Under the pieces are notes generated by a model. It saw only the letters and a list, made by a program, of their open reading frames with translations. It made no database searches and was not told the origin of the DNA. Positions 12,366-24,100 of a DNA stretch of 64,000 nucleotides are shown here, piece by piece. Position 1 is the first letter of the stretch, and every line of letters begins with the position of its first letter. Source of the stretch: Typha latifolia (lineage: Eukaryota; Streptophyta; Magnoliopsida; Poales; Typhaceae); contig CM034102.1 of the NCBI GenBank assembly GCA_019914945.1, forward strand, positions 4,019,501-4,083,500, in the 5' to 3' direction. A program made the translations under genes and the position numbers.

Positions 12366-15300
12366 ATGAACAACAACTGGTTGGGTTTCTCTCTCTCCCC
12401 TCAAGTGAACATGGAAGTGTCTTCAGAACCACACAATCACCAAGCTCACCATCAACCTGCCCCTGTCGCTATTGCTTCTCAAGCGCAGTGCAGCTTCTTC
12501 CCTTCTTGTCCTCAGCTTAAAAGTTCTGGGATCTGCTACGGAGTTGAAGGAGACTACCCTCAATTGTCTGTCATACCACTGAAGTCTGATGGTTCTCTGT
12601 GCATCATGGAAGCTCTCAGCAGATCACAGCAGCAAGGTATGTCTCACTCCTTAAGTTCCTTTGTCTAGGTTCTTCTAGCTTCCCAACAAAAGAAGTTTTT
12701 CCAAGAAGATATAATTCATGTTACACTTTCCTTTTCTTCTCCAATCTGATGAAGGTATGGTGCCATCTCCATCCCCAAAACTAGAAGACTTCCTAGGTGG
12801 TGGTCCAAACATGGGGTCCCATCACTACAGTAACAATGACAGGGAAGCAATGGCCTTGAGCTTGGACAGCATCTACTACCATCAAAACCAAGGGCCAGAG
12901 AACACTAGAAACCAACCTTTAGACCTCTCCCATCAAACTTATAGGCAGCAGATTGCATTGCAGCATCAGCATCACCAGCAGCAGCATTCTTACTTCCAGC
13001 CAACTGAGGAAGGGATGTGCTCTGGTTTAACGGACCATGATATGTATCAGGTACCATTGGAAGAACCAATGACAGATGATAGCATCCCAAGCCTGAAGCA
13101 TTGGGTGGCCAGGCACTATAACAGTTGCAACAACTATGGCTTGGGTGAGGAAAGGGGTGTTGGGTCTAGCTCAGTTGGTCCAATGGGTTATGGGGATTTG
13201 CAATCTTTGAGCTTATCCATGAGCCCTGGGTCTCAGTCCAGTTGTGTCACAGCACCACAGCAGATCTCTCATACTGCAACCACCGAATGCATGACCTTAG
13301 ATACACCCAGAAAGAGAGGGAGTGGGAAGTTGGGGCAGAAGCAGCCAGTCCATAGGAAGTCTATTGATACATTTGGGCAGAGAACATCTCAGTATAGGGG
13401 TGTCACCAGGTCAGTATTGGAGTTTTGGTGCATTGGTTTCTACTTTGGTGCATATAAATTTGCTTCTTTTTTCTTTGCATTTTATTTGTTTTTTCTATCT
13501 ATTTTTATACTTCCCCTATTATTTAAGTATTATATATATATATTCCTTATGCTTCTTGTAATGTTCCTAGATTTCTGATATTTTGTGTTGTCTTTTATTG
13601 CTTCCTATGAAGCTGGTTATGTGATATCTGGTTCCTGCATCAGGCATAGGTGGACTGGTAGATATGAAGCCCATCTTTGGGACAATAGTTGCAAGAAGGA
13701 AGGCCAGACAAGGAAAGGAAGGCAAGGTATTTGTGCTGAAAAATGATTTATTACAAGTATCTCATTATTGCTTCTACTAAAGTTCTTCTTCCCCTTCCAT
13801 TTGGAGTTCATCAATAACCTTGGCTAACCATCTTATTTATTTGTTTATTTATTTTATTTGTCCCATTCTATCCATGGGGATGTCATGATACCAAATGGTC
13901 TCCTGCAGTTTATCTTGGTATGTAGTATTTGTCAAGGTTTCGTCTGGTTACTCAGCTGCTTGCTGCTATTTAGTATCATTCTTTGTGGCCTTAGGGGGTT
14001 ATGACATGGAAGAGAAAGCTGCAAGAGCATATGATTTAGCTGCACTCAAATACTGGGGGCCATCAACACATATAAATTTTGCGGTATGACCATTCATTTG
14101 ATACTTCTCAAATTGAAAGTTTTTGTTTCATTTGTTTTCAATCAACAGCCTGACTGATATGGCTGTCATGCAGTTGGAAAGTTACCAACAAGAACTTGAG
14201 GAAATGAAGAACATGAGCAGGCAAGAGTATGTTGCTCACTTACGAAGGTAAGCCTCCTCTAGAATTAGCTTATGTACTAGTAGTTTTCATACGGTAGTTC
14301 TTTGGTCTCTTATTATTTATTTGAGTAAATGTTTGATTGTAGGAAAAGTAGTGGCTTTTCCCGTGGAGCTTCCATGTATCGTGGAGTAACTAGGTTTTTG
14401 TCTAACTCTTCTTACATATTGAAGCCTTCACTTTGGAGTGAAATACTTAGCAGAATTGTTGATTATATTAATATTGCAGGCATCATCAGCATGGTCGATG
14501 GCAAGCCCGCATAGGGAGAGTTGCTGGAAACAAAGATCTTTATCTCGGAACCTTCAGTAAGTTGTTTTTCACTTTTTAGTATTTTCAGTGTCTGATTATG
14601 GAATATTTTGACTTCACAAATCTTCCTTTGGAATTAAGAAGTTAAACGGTTTTAGGGCCTTATTAGTCTCATGGCATGATATTTTTAGGTTTGGGAAGCA
14701 TGCATGCCAAAAGGAATTTTTCTTTTCCAAATTGCTTTGCTTTTTGTAAGGATGATTCCTTATTTGCTGCAAAAGGTCTCCACTGGTTTAAAGTCATCAA
14801 CTTGGCATACATGAATCATAGACAAGCATTGGTCAATTAAGTAACTAGAAATCACCAAAGATTTATAAACATAATCTACATAAATGTTTTGTTCTCAATT
14901 AAGCTCAATAACCTTGAGTACAGTTAGTAGTGTTCAAGTAGCATTTAGGACTGGCAACTCAAAATTACATTAAATAGGTACTCAGGAGGAAGCAGCTGAA
15001 GCATATGACATAGCTGCAATTAAGTTCCGTGGCGTGAATGCCGTTACCAACTTTGATATAACAAGATACGATGTGGAAAAGATCATGGCTAGTAGCACAC
15101 TGCTATCAGGGGAGCTCGCCAAGAAATCTAAAGCTTTAGAATCCGGCAGCGATGCCTCAACAACACTAAACAGCTGTAAGGAACTCAACCTAACAGGAGA
15201 AAACAATGGTGATGGTTCTGATTGGAAGATGGCCCTCTACCAATCCTCCCAACAAACAACCCAGACCTCTCAAACACTTGATCAGAAACCCATGACAGCA

Positions 15301-15624
15301 ACTGGAGATTATCAAAACTCTCCCTCGTTTGCTGCAGCCTTTCACGGCCCAGCTAGCATGGAGGGAGAGCGAGCAATGCCTACTGTATTCGACTCAGGGA
15401 AGACAGTGAGCACCTTCTTTTCAAACTCAGAACCTTTGGTAACCACCTTGAGCAGTTCCAGGGAGAGGAGTCCTGAAAGGACAAATCTGGCAATGCTATA
15501 CTCCAGGAGCCCAACCAGGTTAATTGATCAAACAACAGGGAATTCTTGGATTCCACCAGGCCAGCTCAGGACAGCAATGCCCATTGCTCAGGTCCCAGTT
15601 TTTGCTGCATGGACTGATGCTTGA
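12366..15624 (+). CDS. ANT: AINTEGUMENTA-type AP2 transcription factor
   Basis: Nine exons: 12366-12636, 12755-13409, 13644-13726, 13909-13917, 13995-14083, 14174-14247, 14343-14393, 14480-14556 and 14978-15624. Phases close and give 651 residues. It is a nuclear DNA-binding activator of organ initiation and growth. Two AP2 domains are visible: about residues 302-368 ([39 protein letters not shown]) and about 405-462 ([39 protein letters not shown]). The ANT-lineage N-terminal motifs WLGFSLSP (residue 5 on) and KLEDFLGGG are present, as is the ANT-like segment after repeat 2 ([20 protein letters not shown]). QYRGVTR and [12 protein letters not shown] fit ANT/AIL1 rather than PLETHORA/AIL5-7 or BABY BOOM. 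Exon 4 is the 9-nt microexon typical of the family. A His/Gln-rich stretch lies near residues 190-210. No miR172 site is expected in this subfamily and none was seen. Confidence 0.93.
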
Positions 15625-17732
15625 TTCTCTATTCTGATGGTTGAATCAGAAGCTATGTTCATGTACTACAAAAGTAGAGAGAGAAAACAAACCACTTGTA
15701 TCAGTTCGACAGGAGAGGAGTTTATTTTCCCTTTAGCTCTTAGTAGCTTAGATTGGTGATTTAGGATGTCTCGAAACACATAGGACAAAGGTTCATGGGC
15801 ATATCATTGAATGGAATGATGCTTAGTCTTCTTTTGATCCTTAGCAAGTGTATGCCCCACAGAAGTGCAGCGTAAACTTTTTGACCATGAGCTCATACTT
15901 CGCCGTATTGCTCTGTCCTCTTCATCACTGTAACCAACACTCTCCTCTGCCTCTGAAAGCTTTGTTCAAAGCTTCCTACATGCCTTCCTAGTTGTTCCTA
16001 AGGCTGTGAGATTCCCATATCTTGTCTACTTGTTCCAAGTTTATGGCAGGTTTTGAAGGTGGCATAGGATTCTATGGAGGGCCTTTGGCTCCATTGCTTG
16101 AGAAAACTTTTTAGTGAAATGTCGTCAACTTTCTCAGTTTTGGTAATATATACCAACCAATAAGGAGTTTGAGTAAGCAATGGAATGGAATGTCTTTTCT
16201 AGGAAAAAAAATGCAAATTGAAAGTTACATCTCCGACTATTTGTCGAACAAGTCTTACATGATTCAAAAGTTAGTATTTGTAATGAAAAACTCCTCGGCA
16301 ACATGAACTAGTTAGACTTTTCACTAGGAGAAAAAAACAAGTTCAGAAGATTCAATTTGTCTCGTCACTCCGTTTAATGCACTATTGACAAAGAAATCTA
16401 CTAATTTGCAGTGCATTTTGATTTGTAAATGGCACCATCACGGAGGAAAATATTACTCCCAAATGTTTCTCCATTTTACTGACAGATGTAATACATGCCT
16501 CTTCAAATGAAACAAAATGGACAGAGTACCAACTGAGACATCTGCGTCACTTACAGAGAGCAAGCATTAGATCCCTCCAGTTATAGCTGCCTGTCCACTG
16601 TTGCAGTTACAATATTCAAGTGCTTCATCCTATGAGCATGACCTCTTAGCCTTCTTGTACCCTCCCAATGGCACATCATGCAACTCCCTGATCAGATGAT
16701 CTGCTTCCCTGCTTGCCTTCAAATCGCAATACAAGTTTCCTGCCAGGGTCTGCTCTCATCTATCAGACAGCCTTTTGTCTCTATCTTTCTATGCACTGCA
16801 TCTATATTCTATAGTAATGTGCAAGTAATTTGCATCTTTGGTAACCTTCAATCGTCAAACGAATAATATGGTTAATATTTAATGTCAGAGATGAGGGTTT
16901 TTCTCATACATTACGATCTTCTCATGCTAAACTTGGTAATTCATACTTTGAAAAGGAATATAATGTTCAACTTCGTCATTCCATTGCTTACAGTCACAGA
17001 AGTTGAAGTAAGGGGTTAGCTTGGTTATAAGTGAAAACTAAGTCTTGTATTCGAGCAGAGTGCCACAAATATATGAGGCCTCTTCTACCGAGGGCCCAAA
17101 GTAAAGGCCTTAATGGCCTAGCTATTGGGCCTTCTCCACGGCATATGAGTCCAGCCCATAATGTATATAATAAAACAACATATGTGAATGTGTTTATTGT
17201 TAATTAAACCAATTAGTCAATTATAAATCTGCCATGTAGAATGTATTACATATTAATACTAATTAGAAGGACCGCCAGAAAAGTGAAGAAATTATTACCC
17301 GAAGGGTACGCGTCGTAAGATGCTTCACACGCAAAGCTTCAATAACTCCTCTTACAATTTGGCCAACAATGGCAGCCTAATGATTAAATCATTAGGAGAC
17401 CAACTTGAGTACCTTAATATCCTAATCAAAGAATTTGAAGATTTCAACAGAAAACATCTATTTTTCTCGCCGCATTATCTTGACCCCACATTAAGAAATA
17501 ATAAAGAGAGCTTCAAGTCACTACAACTCTCTTTTATACTTCTTGTCAAACTCTTGCCAACTTTGAATACATTATCTCGTTTGCCGACTTTGACCTGAGC
17601 CTCTAAACTACCTCTCTATATAATACTTAGAACTCCAATGCTACTTCCATCACAAAATACTTCTCAGTCTTCAATACCTCACTTTCATACCTTCTCTACC
17701 AAGTAGAATTAACCCCTTTCCATTCTAAAGCC
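15625..17732. other. Intergenic: ANT 3' flank and BAHD promoter
   Basis: No coding exon recognised. The first few hundred bases are probably the ANT 3' UTR. A GGCC-rich patch at 17085-17160 contains repeated GGGCC and AGGCC words. The last 120 bases form the promoter of the acyltransferase gene, with a TATA box and a pyrimidine-rich leader. Confidence 0.65.
17617..17623 (+). promoter_or_regulatory. TATA box of the BAHD gene
   Basis: TATATAA lies about 110 bases before the ATG at 17733, at a spacing that would put the transcription start near 17650 and give a leader of about 80 bases. The leader is C/T-rich and contains no ATG between 17650 and 17732 that I could see. Confidence 0.55.
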
Positions 17733-19073
17733 ATGGACGTGAAGATTGAGAGCTCAAGGCTCATCAAGCCAGCCTACGACGGCAATACCTCTCCCTCCAC
17801 CGCCCAAGTGGTTCCGCTAAGTCTCTTCGACAACGTGACCGACGACGCCCACTTCGCCGCCATCTGCGCCTTCCGCGCGCCAAACCCTCCTAATTCCGTC
17901 TGGGAGAGCAGCCTCGCCAGAGTGCTCACCTCCTTCAGGGAGTGGGCGGGGAGGCTCGGGGAGGACGCCGACGGCAGTCCGGCGATCCTCCTCAACGACG
18001 AGGGTGTCAGGTTCGTCGAGGCATCGGTGGATGCTGTGCATGACGACGTCATGACATCGGAGCCATCGCCGGCGCTGCTCGGCCTGCACCCAAGCCCGTG
18101 GGGCGTGGAGGAGCTCGCTCAAGTTCAGCTGACACGATTTGCTTGCGGCACGCTCGTGGTCGGATTCACCTTCCACCACAAGCTCGGCGACGGCTATGGA
18201 ACCACCCACTTCTTAGTCTCGTGGGCGAGCGCATGCCGCGGCGGAGACTTCGGTTCTGGCCCGGTGCACGACCGCACCAGCTTCTTCGCGCCACGCAACC
18301 CGCCAAACATCGAGTTCGAGCATCGCATGGCGGAGTACCGACCGAAGGGCACCCGCTTCCTCTCCGGCTACAAACCGACGGAGGAGACGGTCGTCCACCG
18401 TGCGCATTTCACCAAAGAATTCATCGCCAAGCTGAAGGCGAAGGTCTCTTCGAGCTCCAACACAAGATACAGCACGTTCGAGAGCTTAATGGCTCACCTA
18501 TGGAGGTCGGTAACGATGGCTCGCGGCGTGGAGTCCGGGGAGACCACCCGCCTCCGCATCGCCGTTAATGGACGCCACCGGATGAGCCCGGAGGTGCCCG
18601 AGGAGTACTTCGGCAACTTAGTCCTCTGGGCATACTGCAGTAGTAAAGCAGGGGAGCTCGTAAACAATCCATTGCACTACGCCGCCGAGGTCATCCATAA
18701 CCAGGTCACCAGATTGAACGATAGCTACTTCAAGTCTTTCGTAGACTTCGCGAGCTCGAACGTGGTGGAGGAGGAGGGTCTGGTACCGTTAACGGATCCG
18801 GATGCGGAGGCGCTGTACCCGGACGTGGACGTCAATAGCTGGCTAGGGTTTCCGATGCGCTTCATGGACTTCGGCGGTGGCAAGCCATTCTACTTCATTC
18901 CGTCCTACTTTCCAATGGAGGGGCTGTTATTTGTGGTGCCATCTTTCTTCGGAGAGGATGGAAGCGTCGACGCCTACGTGCCCTTGTTTGAGAGCAAATT
19001 GGATACTTTCCGAAAGATTTGTTACTCTCTGGATGACAAGATAGTGATGGAGGAGACATATGGAGGTGAGTAA
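17733..19073 (+). CDS. BAHD acyltransferase, hydroxycinnamoyl amide type
   Basis: Single-exon frame of 446 residues, the usual BAHD length. The catalytic HxxxD motif is at residues 149-153 within HHKLGDG. The second family motif, normally DFGWG, is DFGGG at 379-383. The N-terminus (VPLSLFDNVTDDAHFAAI, then FREWAGRLGED and ILLNDEGVRFVEAS) is like monocot tryptamine or agmatine hydroxycinnamoyltransferases, which move a hydroxycinnamoyl group from CoA to an amine in the cytosol and make defence phenolamides. Substrate cannot be decided from sequence. Codons are strongly G/C-ending, unlike its AT-rich surroundings but common for monocot genes of this class. The stop is at GGAGGTGAGTAA, which also contains a good donor site; splicing to 19164 would replace the last residue by a short tail, a possible but unproven alternative. 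Confidence 0.88.
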   Translation: MDVKIESSRLIKPAYDGNTSPSTAQVVPLSLFDNVTDDAHFAAICAFRAPNPPNSVWESSLARVLTSFREWAGRLGEDADGSPAILLNDEGVRFVEASVDAVHDDVMTSEPSPALLGLHPSPWGVEELAQVQLTRFACGTLVVGFTFHHKLGDGYGTTHFLVSWASACRGGDFGSGPVHDRTSFFAPRNPPNIEFEHRMAEYRPKGTRFLSGYKPTEETVVHRAHFTKEFIAKLKAKVSSSSNTRYSTFESLMAHLWRSVTMARGVESGETTRLRIAVNGRHRMSPEVPEEYFGNLVLWAYCSSKAGELVNNPLHYAAEVIHNQVTRLNDSYFKSFVDFASSNVVEEEGLVPLTDPDAEALYPDVDVNSWLGFPMRFMDFGGGKPFYFIPSYFPMEGLLFVVPSFFGEDGSVDAYVPLFESKLDTFRKICYSLDDKIVMEETYGGE

Positions 19074-19614
19074 CACCCATTGGTTGTGTAATTACTATTA
19101 AATTCTTTTTAACTAAATCCTAACCTATTACTAATTAAAAGATTGTGTTCTTAATTTTGATAGGTAACAGCTGCAGTTGGGACCAAACGATTGCACCTCT
19201 GGTGTCTAGTCCATAGAGAAGCATAAAAAAGTGACTGGAGAAGACAAATAAAATACATATTAAGTGATTTGTTTATATACCTTTTCTTTATTTAAGAAGC
19301 ACGATTATGTATAATGTCTTTGAGTGAGATTGAGATTGTTTTCTTATGTAAACATTGTTATTTCTTTGACTCAAAGTAATTAAATTGATTTCGTAATTGA
19401 TTCTTGGTTAAGCCTAGGCTCGATTTAAACATATATGGCCCAAAGCTATCGGGCCTATCATAAAAGCCCAGCCCACCAACGTTCGAGTTCCTCTGTCGCT
19501 ATGTAAGATTTCTTGCACCTTCTCTACTCTTCTAGAATAATAATGAATTATGAATACAGATTACAAATCCCTCCCTCCGCCAATTCCCCTCCGCAGCTCT
19601 CACCTCTCCTACCA
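19074..19614. other. Intergenic: BAHD 3' flank and EGY3 promoter
   Basis: No gene seen. The right half is the promoter and leader of EGY3. GGCCCA (19437-19442) and AAGCCCA (19464-19470) are site II-like TCP-binding words. Gapped heat-shock element units at 19510-19537 are described separately. Confidence 0.65.
19510..19537 (+). promoter_or_regulatory. Gapped heat-shock element before EGY3
   Basis: TTC triplets start at 19510, 19520 and 19530, followed by GAA at 19535, so all fall on a 5-bp phase; the last pair forms the perfect core TTCTAGAA (19530-19537). This is 78 bases before the start codon. EGY3 genes of other plants are known to be strongly heat-induced through HSF factors, which fits. 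The site may lie in the leader rather than the core promoter. Confidence 0.45.
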
Positions 19615-22600
19615 ATGGCGTCGGCATCTCTTCTCTTCTCTTCCTCCTTTTGTTCTCTCAATCGAAATCCTAATCCCATCTCCTTCCGCTCCAAGATCCC
19701 ATTTGGGAACCAGAGACCACGTTACCTCTCTCTCTCATCTGAGCTCCTGCGGAGAAGCCCCACGCAGTTCTCAGTTCAGGAGCAGGAGGAGAAGGCTGAG
19801 GTGAAAACGAAGGGGCGTGAAGGGATTGTGGAAGGAGGAGGAGGAGGAGAAGGCACGGATGAGAAGATCCAGGAGAAGCAGCAGGAGGTGGATTGGAAGG
19901 CGGACGAGGAATTCAAGAAGTTCATGGGAAATCCATCGATCGAGGCTGCGATCAAGCTCGAGAAGAAGAGAGCGGATCGAAAGCTAAAAGAACTTGATCG
20001 GGAGGTGGATGGTAATCCCATTACCGGGTTCTTCAGGAGCGTGATCAGGGATAGGTTGGCGAGGGAGAAGGAGAGGTTGGAGAAGGCGGAGGAGGCTTTT
20101 AAGGCGTTGGACCTCAACAAGGTGATTTGATTTATCGGAAAATTGGCACCTTTGTACTGTTCTGTTCTGATTTAAACCGCATTTTGAGATTTTTGGTATG
20201 GATCTTGTATTTTAGCTGAAGAGCTGTTTTGGGTACGATACATTCTTTGCTGTGGATGTCCGGAGATTCGGAGATGGGGGGATCTTTATTGGGAATTTGC
20301 GGAAACCCATAGAAGAAGTAACGCCAAAGTTGGAAAAGAAGCTCTCTGAGGCAGCAGGGCGCGAAGTGGTTCTTTGGTTCATAGAGGAGAAGAAAGATGA
20401 CATAACAAAGCAGGTAAATGGTGTGATATGCTCATGATTTTGTCAGCTTTATATTTCTACACTTCAATAATAGCAAGGAGACGTACTTTAAAAGATGGAC
20501 TGTCACGGGGTTATAAGTGTTATTAATTTCAGAATTTATTTAAATTTGAAATTATTAATTAAAGAAATTTGGAACTCAAAAGTTACGAGAATTTTAATGT
20601 ATTTGTAATTATTTTATAATGGGCTAAATAAATTTAGGGGGTCATAATGTTCAGAGAAATTCGAAAACCTCAAACGCCTATACAGTATATATAACCCCCT
20701 TAGCCTGTGGAAAAAAAATAACAATAACAAAAACCTCAGCTTTTTCACTTCTCTCTTAGTTTTTTTTTTTTTCTTTTTTCTTCTATATATATATATATAT
20801 ATTATTTTGATTGGATTAGAAGAGTACAGTATGGTTCTTACAAAAATATTTTAATTTAAAAATAAAAACTAACAATAAGTACACTGTAATTTTCCCCACC
20901 CATCTAATTTTTTTTTCAAATAACTATCATGATCTTAAATTTTGCAAGTGGGATGGGAACAATTTCATTGCGAAAGTATATCAATAAATAGAAGATAAGC
21001 ATATGAAACCATGTGCTGAAATAATTCTTCAGGAGAGTTTTATGTATGTCTACCATTTCAACCGTAGGCTACTTGATTGAATTATACCTGAGATCGTCTA
21101 TATATAATTATATTTTTGGTAGATGTTTTTTCTTTTAACATTATATTGTTGCTGAAGACAAAACTTGTATACTTAGGTCTGCATGGTGCAACCAAAAGCA
21201 GAAATAGATCTTCAATTGGAGTCAACAACTCTGAGTACACCTTGGGGCTATGTGAGCGCCATTGTTTTATGTGTTGCAACTCTTGGGACGATAGCTCTGA
21301 TGAGTGGCTTCTTTCTGAAACCTGATTCTACTTTCGATGATTATATATCTGATGTTCTTCCTCTATTTGGTGGCTTTCTAGCCATATTAGGTGTATCTGA
21401 GGTAAGAATTTATTTCTTGCCTTCGGCTCATCAAAGCATATTTGTCAGAATAATCATCTGCTAAATCTAGAGGAATCTTCTGCTTTCAATCCTATTGTGT
21501 TGAGTCCATCTTTATCTTACTTATGCACTACTACACTGATCTGAATTTAATTAGGATTTGGAAAATACATGTATGCTTGTAACTAAGTACTTGCGAGAGT
21601 TGACACATTTACTTGAATGGCACTGTAAAAGTTGTTTGCTTTTTTAGGTCTCTTTGATGTGCTTGATTTTGGCAGATTGCTACAAGGATAACAGCAGCTC
21701 GGCATGGTGTTAAGCTTAGCCCTTCATTTCTTGTTCCATCTAATTGGACTGGATGCTTAGGAGTGATGAATAACTACGAGTCACTATTACCTAACAAGAA
21801 AGCTCTTTTTGACATTCCTGTTGCCCGCACGGCCAGTGCATATTTGACATCAGTAGCACTTGCCATCTCTGCATTTGTGGTTGATGGCAGTTTCAATGGT
21901 GGTGATAATGCCCTGTAAGTCTTGTCTAACTCCAGGCAAATATATACCGATGAAGCTCCTAATCAATTGACAGTTTGCTTTATTTTAACTGTCTGGTATT
22001 GCCCTTTGCAGATTTATAAGGCCACAATTTTTCTATAATAATCCCCTTCTTTCTTTCATTCAACTGGTGATCGGACCTTATGCGGATGAGTTGGGAAATG
22101 TATTACCTAATGCAGTTGAAGGAGTAGGCATGCCCGTTGATCCTCTTGCTTTTGCTGGACTTCTAGGTGCCTTATTCGTTCTAACAGTAGATTATTTTGC
22201 ACTTCTTTGGTTTGTTTGATAGACAGGAGCTGCAAAGTATAATGTCCAGTTAATTGGAATTGGCTACAATTTCCTTCTCTACCATTTACCTCCGTCCTTC
22301 TAGTAATTGGTTGCCATGAGCTCTTTTTAGATGGATCGTGATAAGTAAATGCTAGTATGTCATCAACAACCCGAACTGTAACTGCTGGAGTAGGAATCAT
22401 GAAACCTTCATCTACTCTCACCGCTGAATCACATATATGCGCCTTTCTAATTCTACCGGCTTTCTTCTTAGTAGTGACAATCTGATGGTCCTTCCTCCTT
22501 GTTCCTGTTGCATAAATTTGGGAACCCGTACTGTTAACAAGCACCATTGGCTACCACAACTGATTATGTATGCTCATAGTAATTCCAATTTCCTTCTAGA

Positions 22601-23389
22601 CCTCTCAATTTGTGCAGCTATATGTCCCCACTTTGGTATGCGTGCTCTTATGCTGCTCCCGTTTGTTGCTTCACATTGCTTCAGTATCTTGCATGCTCGG
22701 ATTCCCTTGATATTAAGCATAACATAGTAGTTTTCTAGTGTATACGCTTATTCAGAAAGGGGAGGTGCTGGTTTTGTTATGTCCCAGGGAACTCTCAAGA
22801 AACTCAGCTTTGATATAAACTAAATGGGTTGCTTGTTTAAGATCTATTGATCGGTCTATGTGGTGCATATTAGTCTTTGATATTCAGCTTTGATATAAGC
22901 TAAATGGTTTTGTTATGTCCCAGTGAATTCTCAAGTCAATGTACTGGAATTTTCGGTTCTCGGATCTATTAATCGGTCTTTGTGGTGCATATTAGTCTTA
23001 ACTTATCATGCTTTTGTGAATCATGTCAAGCAGGAATAGTTGTGACATCTTTGAACCTCCTACCTTGCGGAAGGCTCGAAGGAGGCCGTATAGCTCAGGC
23101 TCTTTTGGGAAGGAACACTGCTACCCTGCTCTCTTTCGGGACATCCCTGCTTCTAGGGATAGGTGGACTTAGCGGCAGCGTTCTTTGCTTGGCTTGGGGT
23201 TTGTTTGCTACATTCTTCCGAGGTGGGGAGGAAATACCTGCCAAGGATGAGATCACCCCACTGGGAAATGATAGATATGCGTTGGGCTTCCTCTTGGCCA
23301 CTGTTTGCTTCCTCACTTTACTTCCTAATGGAGGTGGCACGTTCTCCAGCTCTTTTCTCAATCCACCATTCTTCAGAGGTGATCTCTGA
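19615..23389 (+). CDS. EGY3: EGY3, plastid site-2-protease homologue lacking zinc motif
   Basis: Six exons: 19615-20121, 20216-20413, 21177-21401, 21676-21914, 22012-22166 and 23034-23389. Phases close and give 559 residues. Residues 1 to about 50 (start MASASLLFSS) are a Ser-rich transit peptide; the ATG at 19615 is chosen over one 102 bases upstream for that reason. A charged, coiled-coil-like region follows (Glu/Lys-rich, about 60-170), then the multi-helix membrane part. C-terminal blocks NLLPCGRLEGGRIAQALLGR and GLFATFFRGGEE are diagnostic of EGY3. Where EGY1/EGY2 carry HExxH, this protein has VSEIATR; the second motif NPDG-type box has LEG instead of LDG. So it should be a proteolytically inactive pseudoprotease of the chloroplast membrane, as known for EGY3, which is stress-induced. 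Reading through the last donor would end at 22220 and truncate the protein. Confidence 0.92.
20782..20804 (+). repeat. AT microsatellite in EGY3 intron 2
   Basis: A run of alternating TA dinucleotides following a long T-rich tract inside the 763-nt second intron of EGY3. Ordinary intronic low-complexity DNA. Confidence 0.7.
22770..22999 (+). repeat. Diverged tandem duplication in EGY3 intron 5
   Basis: Two copies of a block start with GGTTTTGTTATGTCCCAG at 22770 and at 22906 (offset 136) and end with the words TGTGGTGCATATTAGTCTT at about 22859-22877 and 22980-22998. The middle parts differ by substitutions and small indels. A third partial copy of the word CAGCTTTGATATAA-GCTAAAT sits between them. 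This is a local, old tandem duplication inside the last intron. Confidence 0.65.
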
Positions 23390-23878
23390 TACTGTTACCA
23401 AACTCTTACGTAAATATAATATGTATATTATCATGATCTGTATTATGAGCAAATGTATATAGAAATATGTATCATATTGAATAGACCAAGACAGAGAAAT
23501 TCTCATCACAGTATTTCCCTAGTTGTGAATATATAGTGGGACTACTTCTCGTCAAAGCTACTATATTACTTTACTTGAACTTTGGCAATCTCTGAGACTA
23601 GCAAGTAGCAACAGCATTGGCCTGGTCAAAAGGATCATAAATATCTTCCGGTTCAACTTCAGATCAGTGTGAGACATGTCATCAGGGATGCAAATCTGGT
23701 GAGCCAACCTGGAAATAGTCTAGATTATGTGCTCTTCGCGTGCCAAGCAAAATACATCGACGAAATCTCTGATTGAAAGGGAACAAGTAACACTTACCAT
23801 TACGGATATCATAAAATGACAAAAATCCACCTAGCCTTTGTATCTTATTGCACCACTTAGCTTTTGTATATTAATGCA

Positions 23879-24100
23879 CTTGTTGTATTCGAACATCCTA
23901 GTAATTTTACAGAATTCCCGTGCATACTTTATAATGCAGTTTAGATTGTTGTATGCTATGACATGTTCAAACAGGTGGGGATGAAATTTCTAAAATTCTC
24001 ATGATCTCATGGTATCAGAGCATCACATGTTCTGTGATCTTCATGATCTTCTCTCGCAGTCCGTGAGCATACATTTGATTTTCATCATTCCATCAACGGT
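23879..24100 (+). mobile_element. Possible Ty1/copia or TRIM retroelement fragment
   Basis: TGGTATCAGAGC at 24010-24021 is an exact 12-nt match to the usual initiator-tRNA-Met primer-binding site of plant copia elements, and it follows directly after ...TCTCA, as it would after the end of a 5' LTR. A candidate LTR start TGTTG lies at 23879, giving a short LTR of about 131 bp as in TRIM elements. I could not find a second LTR copy downstream, so this is at best a truncated relic. Confidence 0.35.

Noticed and set aside
18098..18568. Second-frame reading of 156 codons inside the BAHD gene
   Set aside because: A shadow caused by high G/C at third positions of the real gene, rich in Arg/His/Pro; no motif.
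22107..22547. Minus-strand frame of 146 codons in the EGY3 gene
   Set aside because: It overlaps EGY3 exon 5 and intron 5 on the opposite strand and has no family motif.
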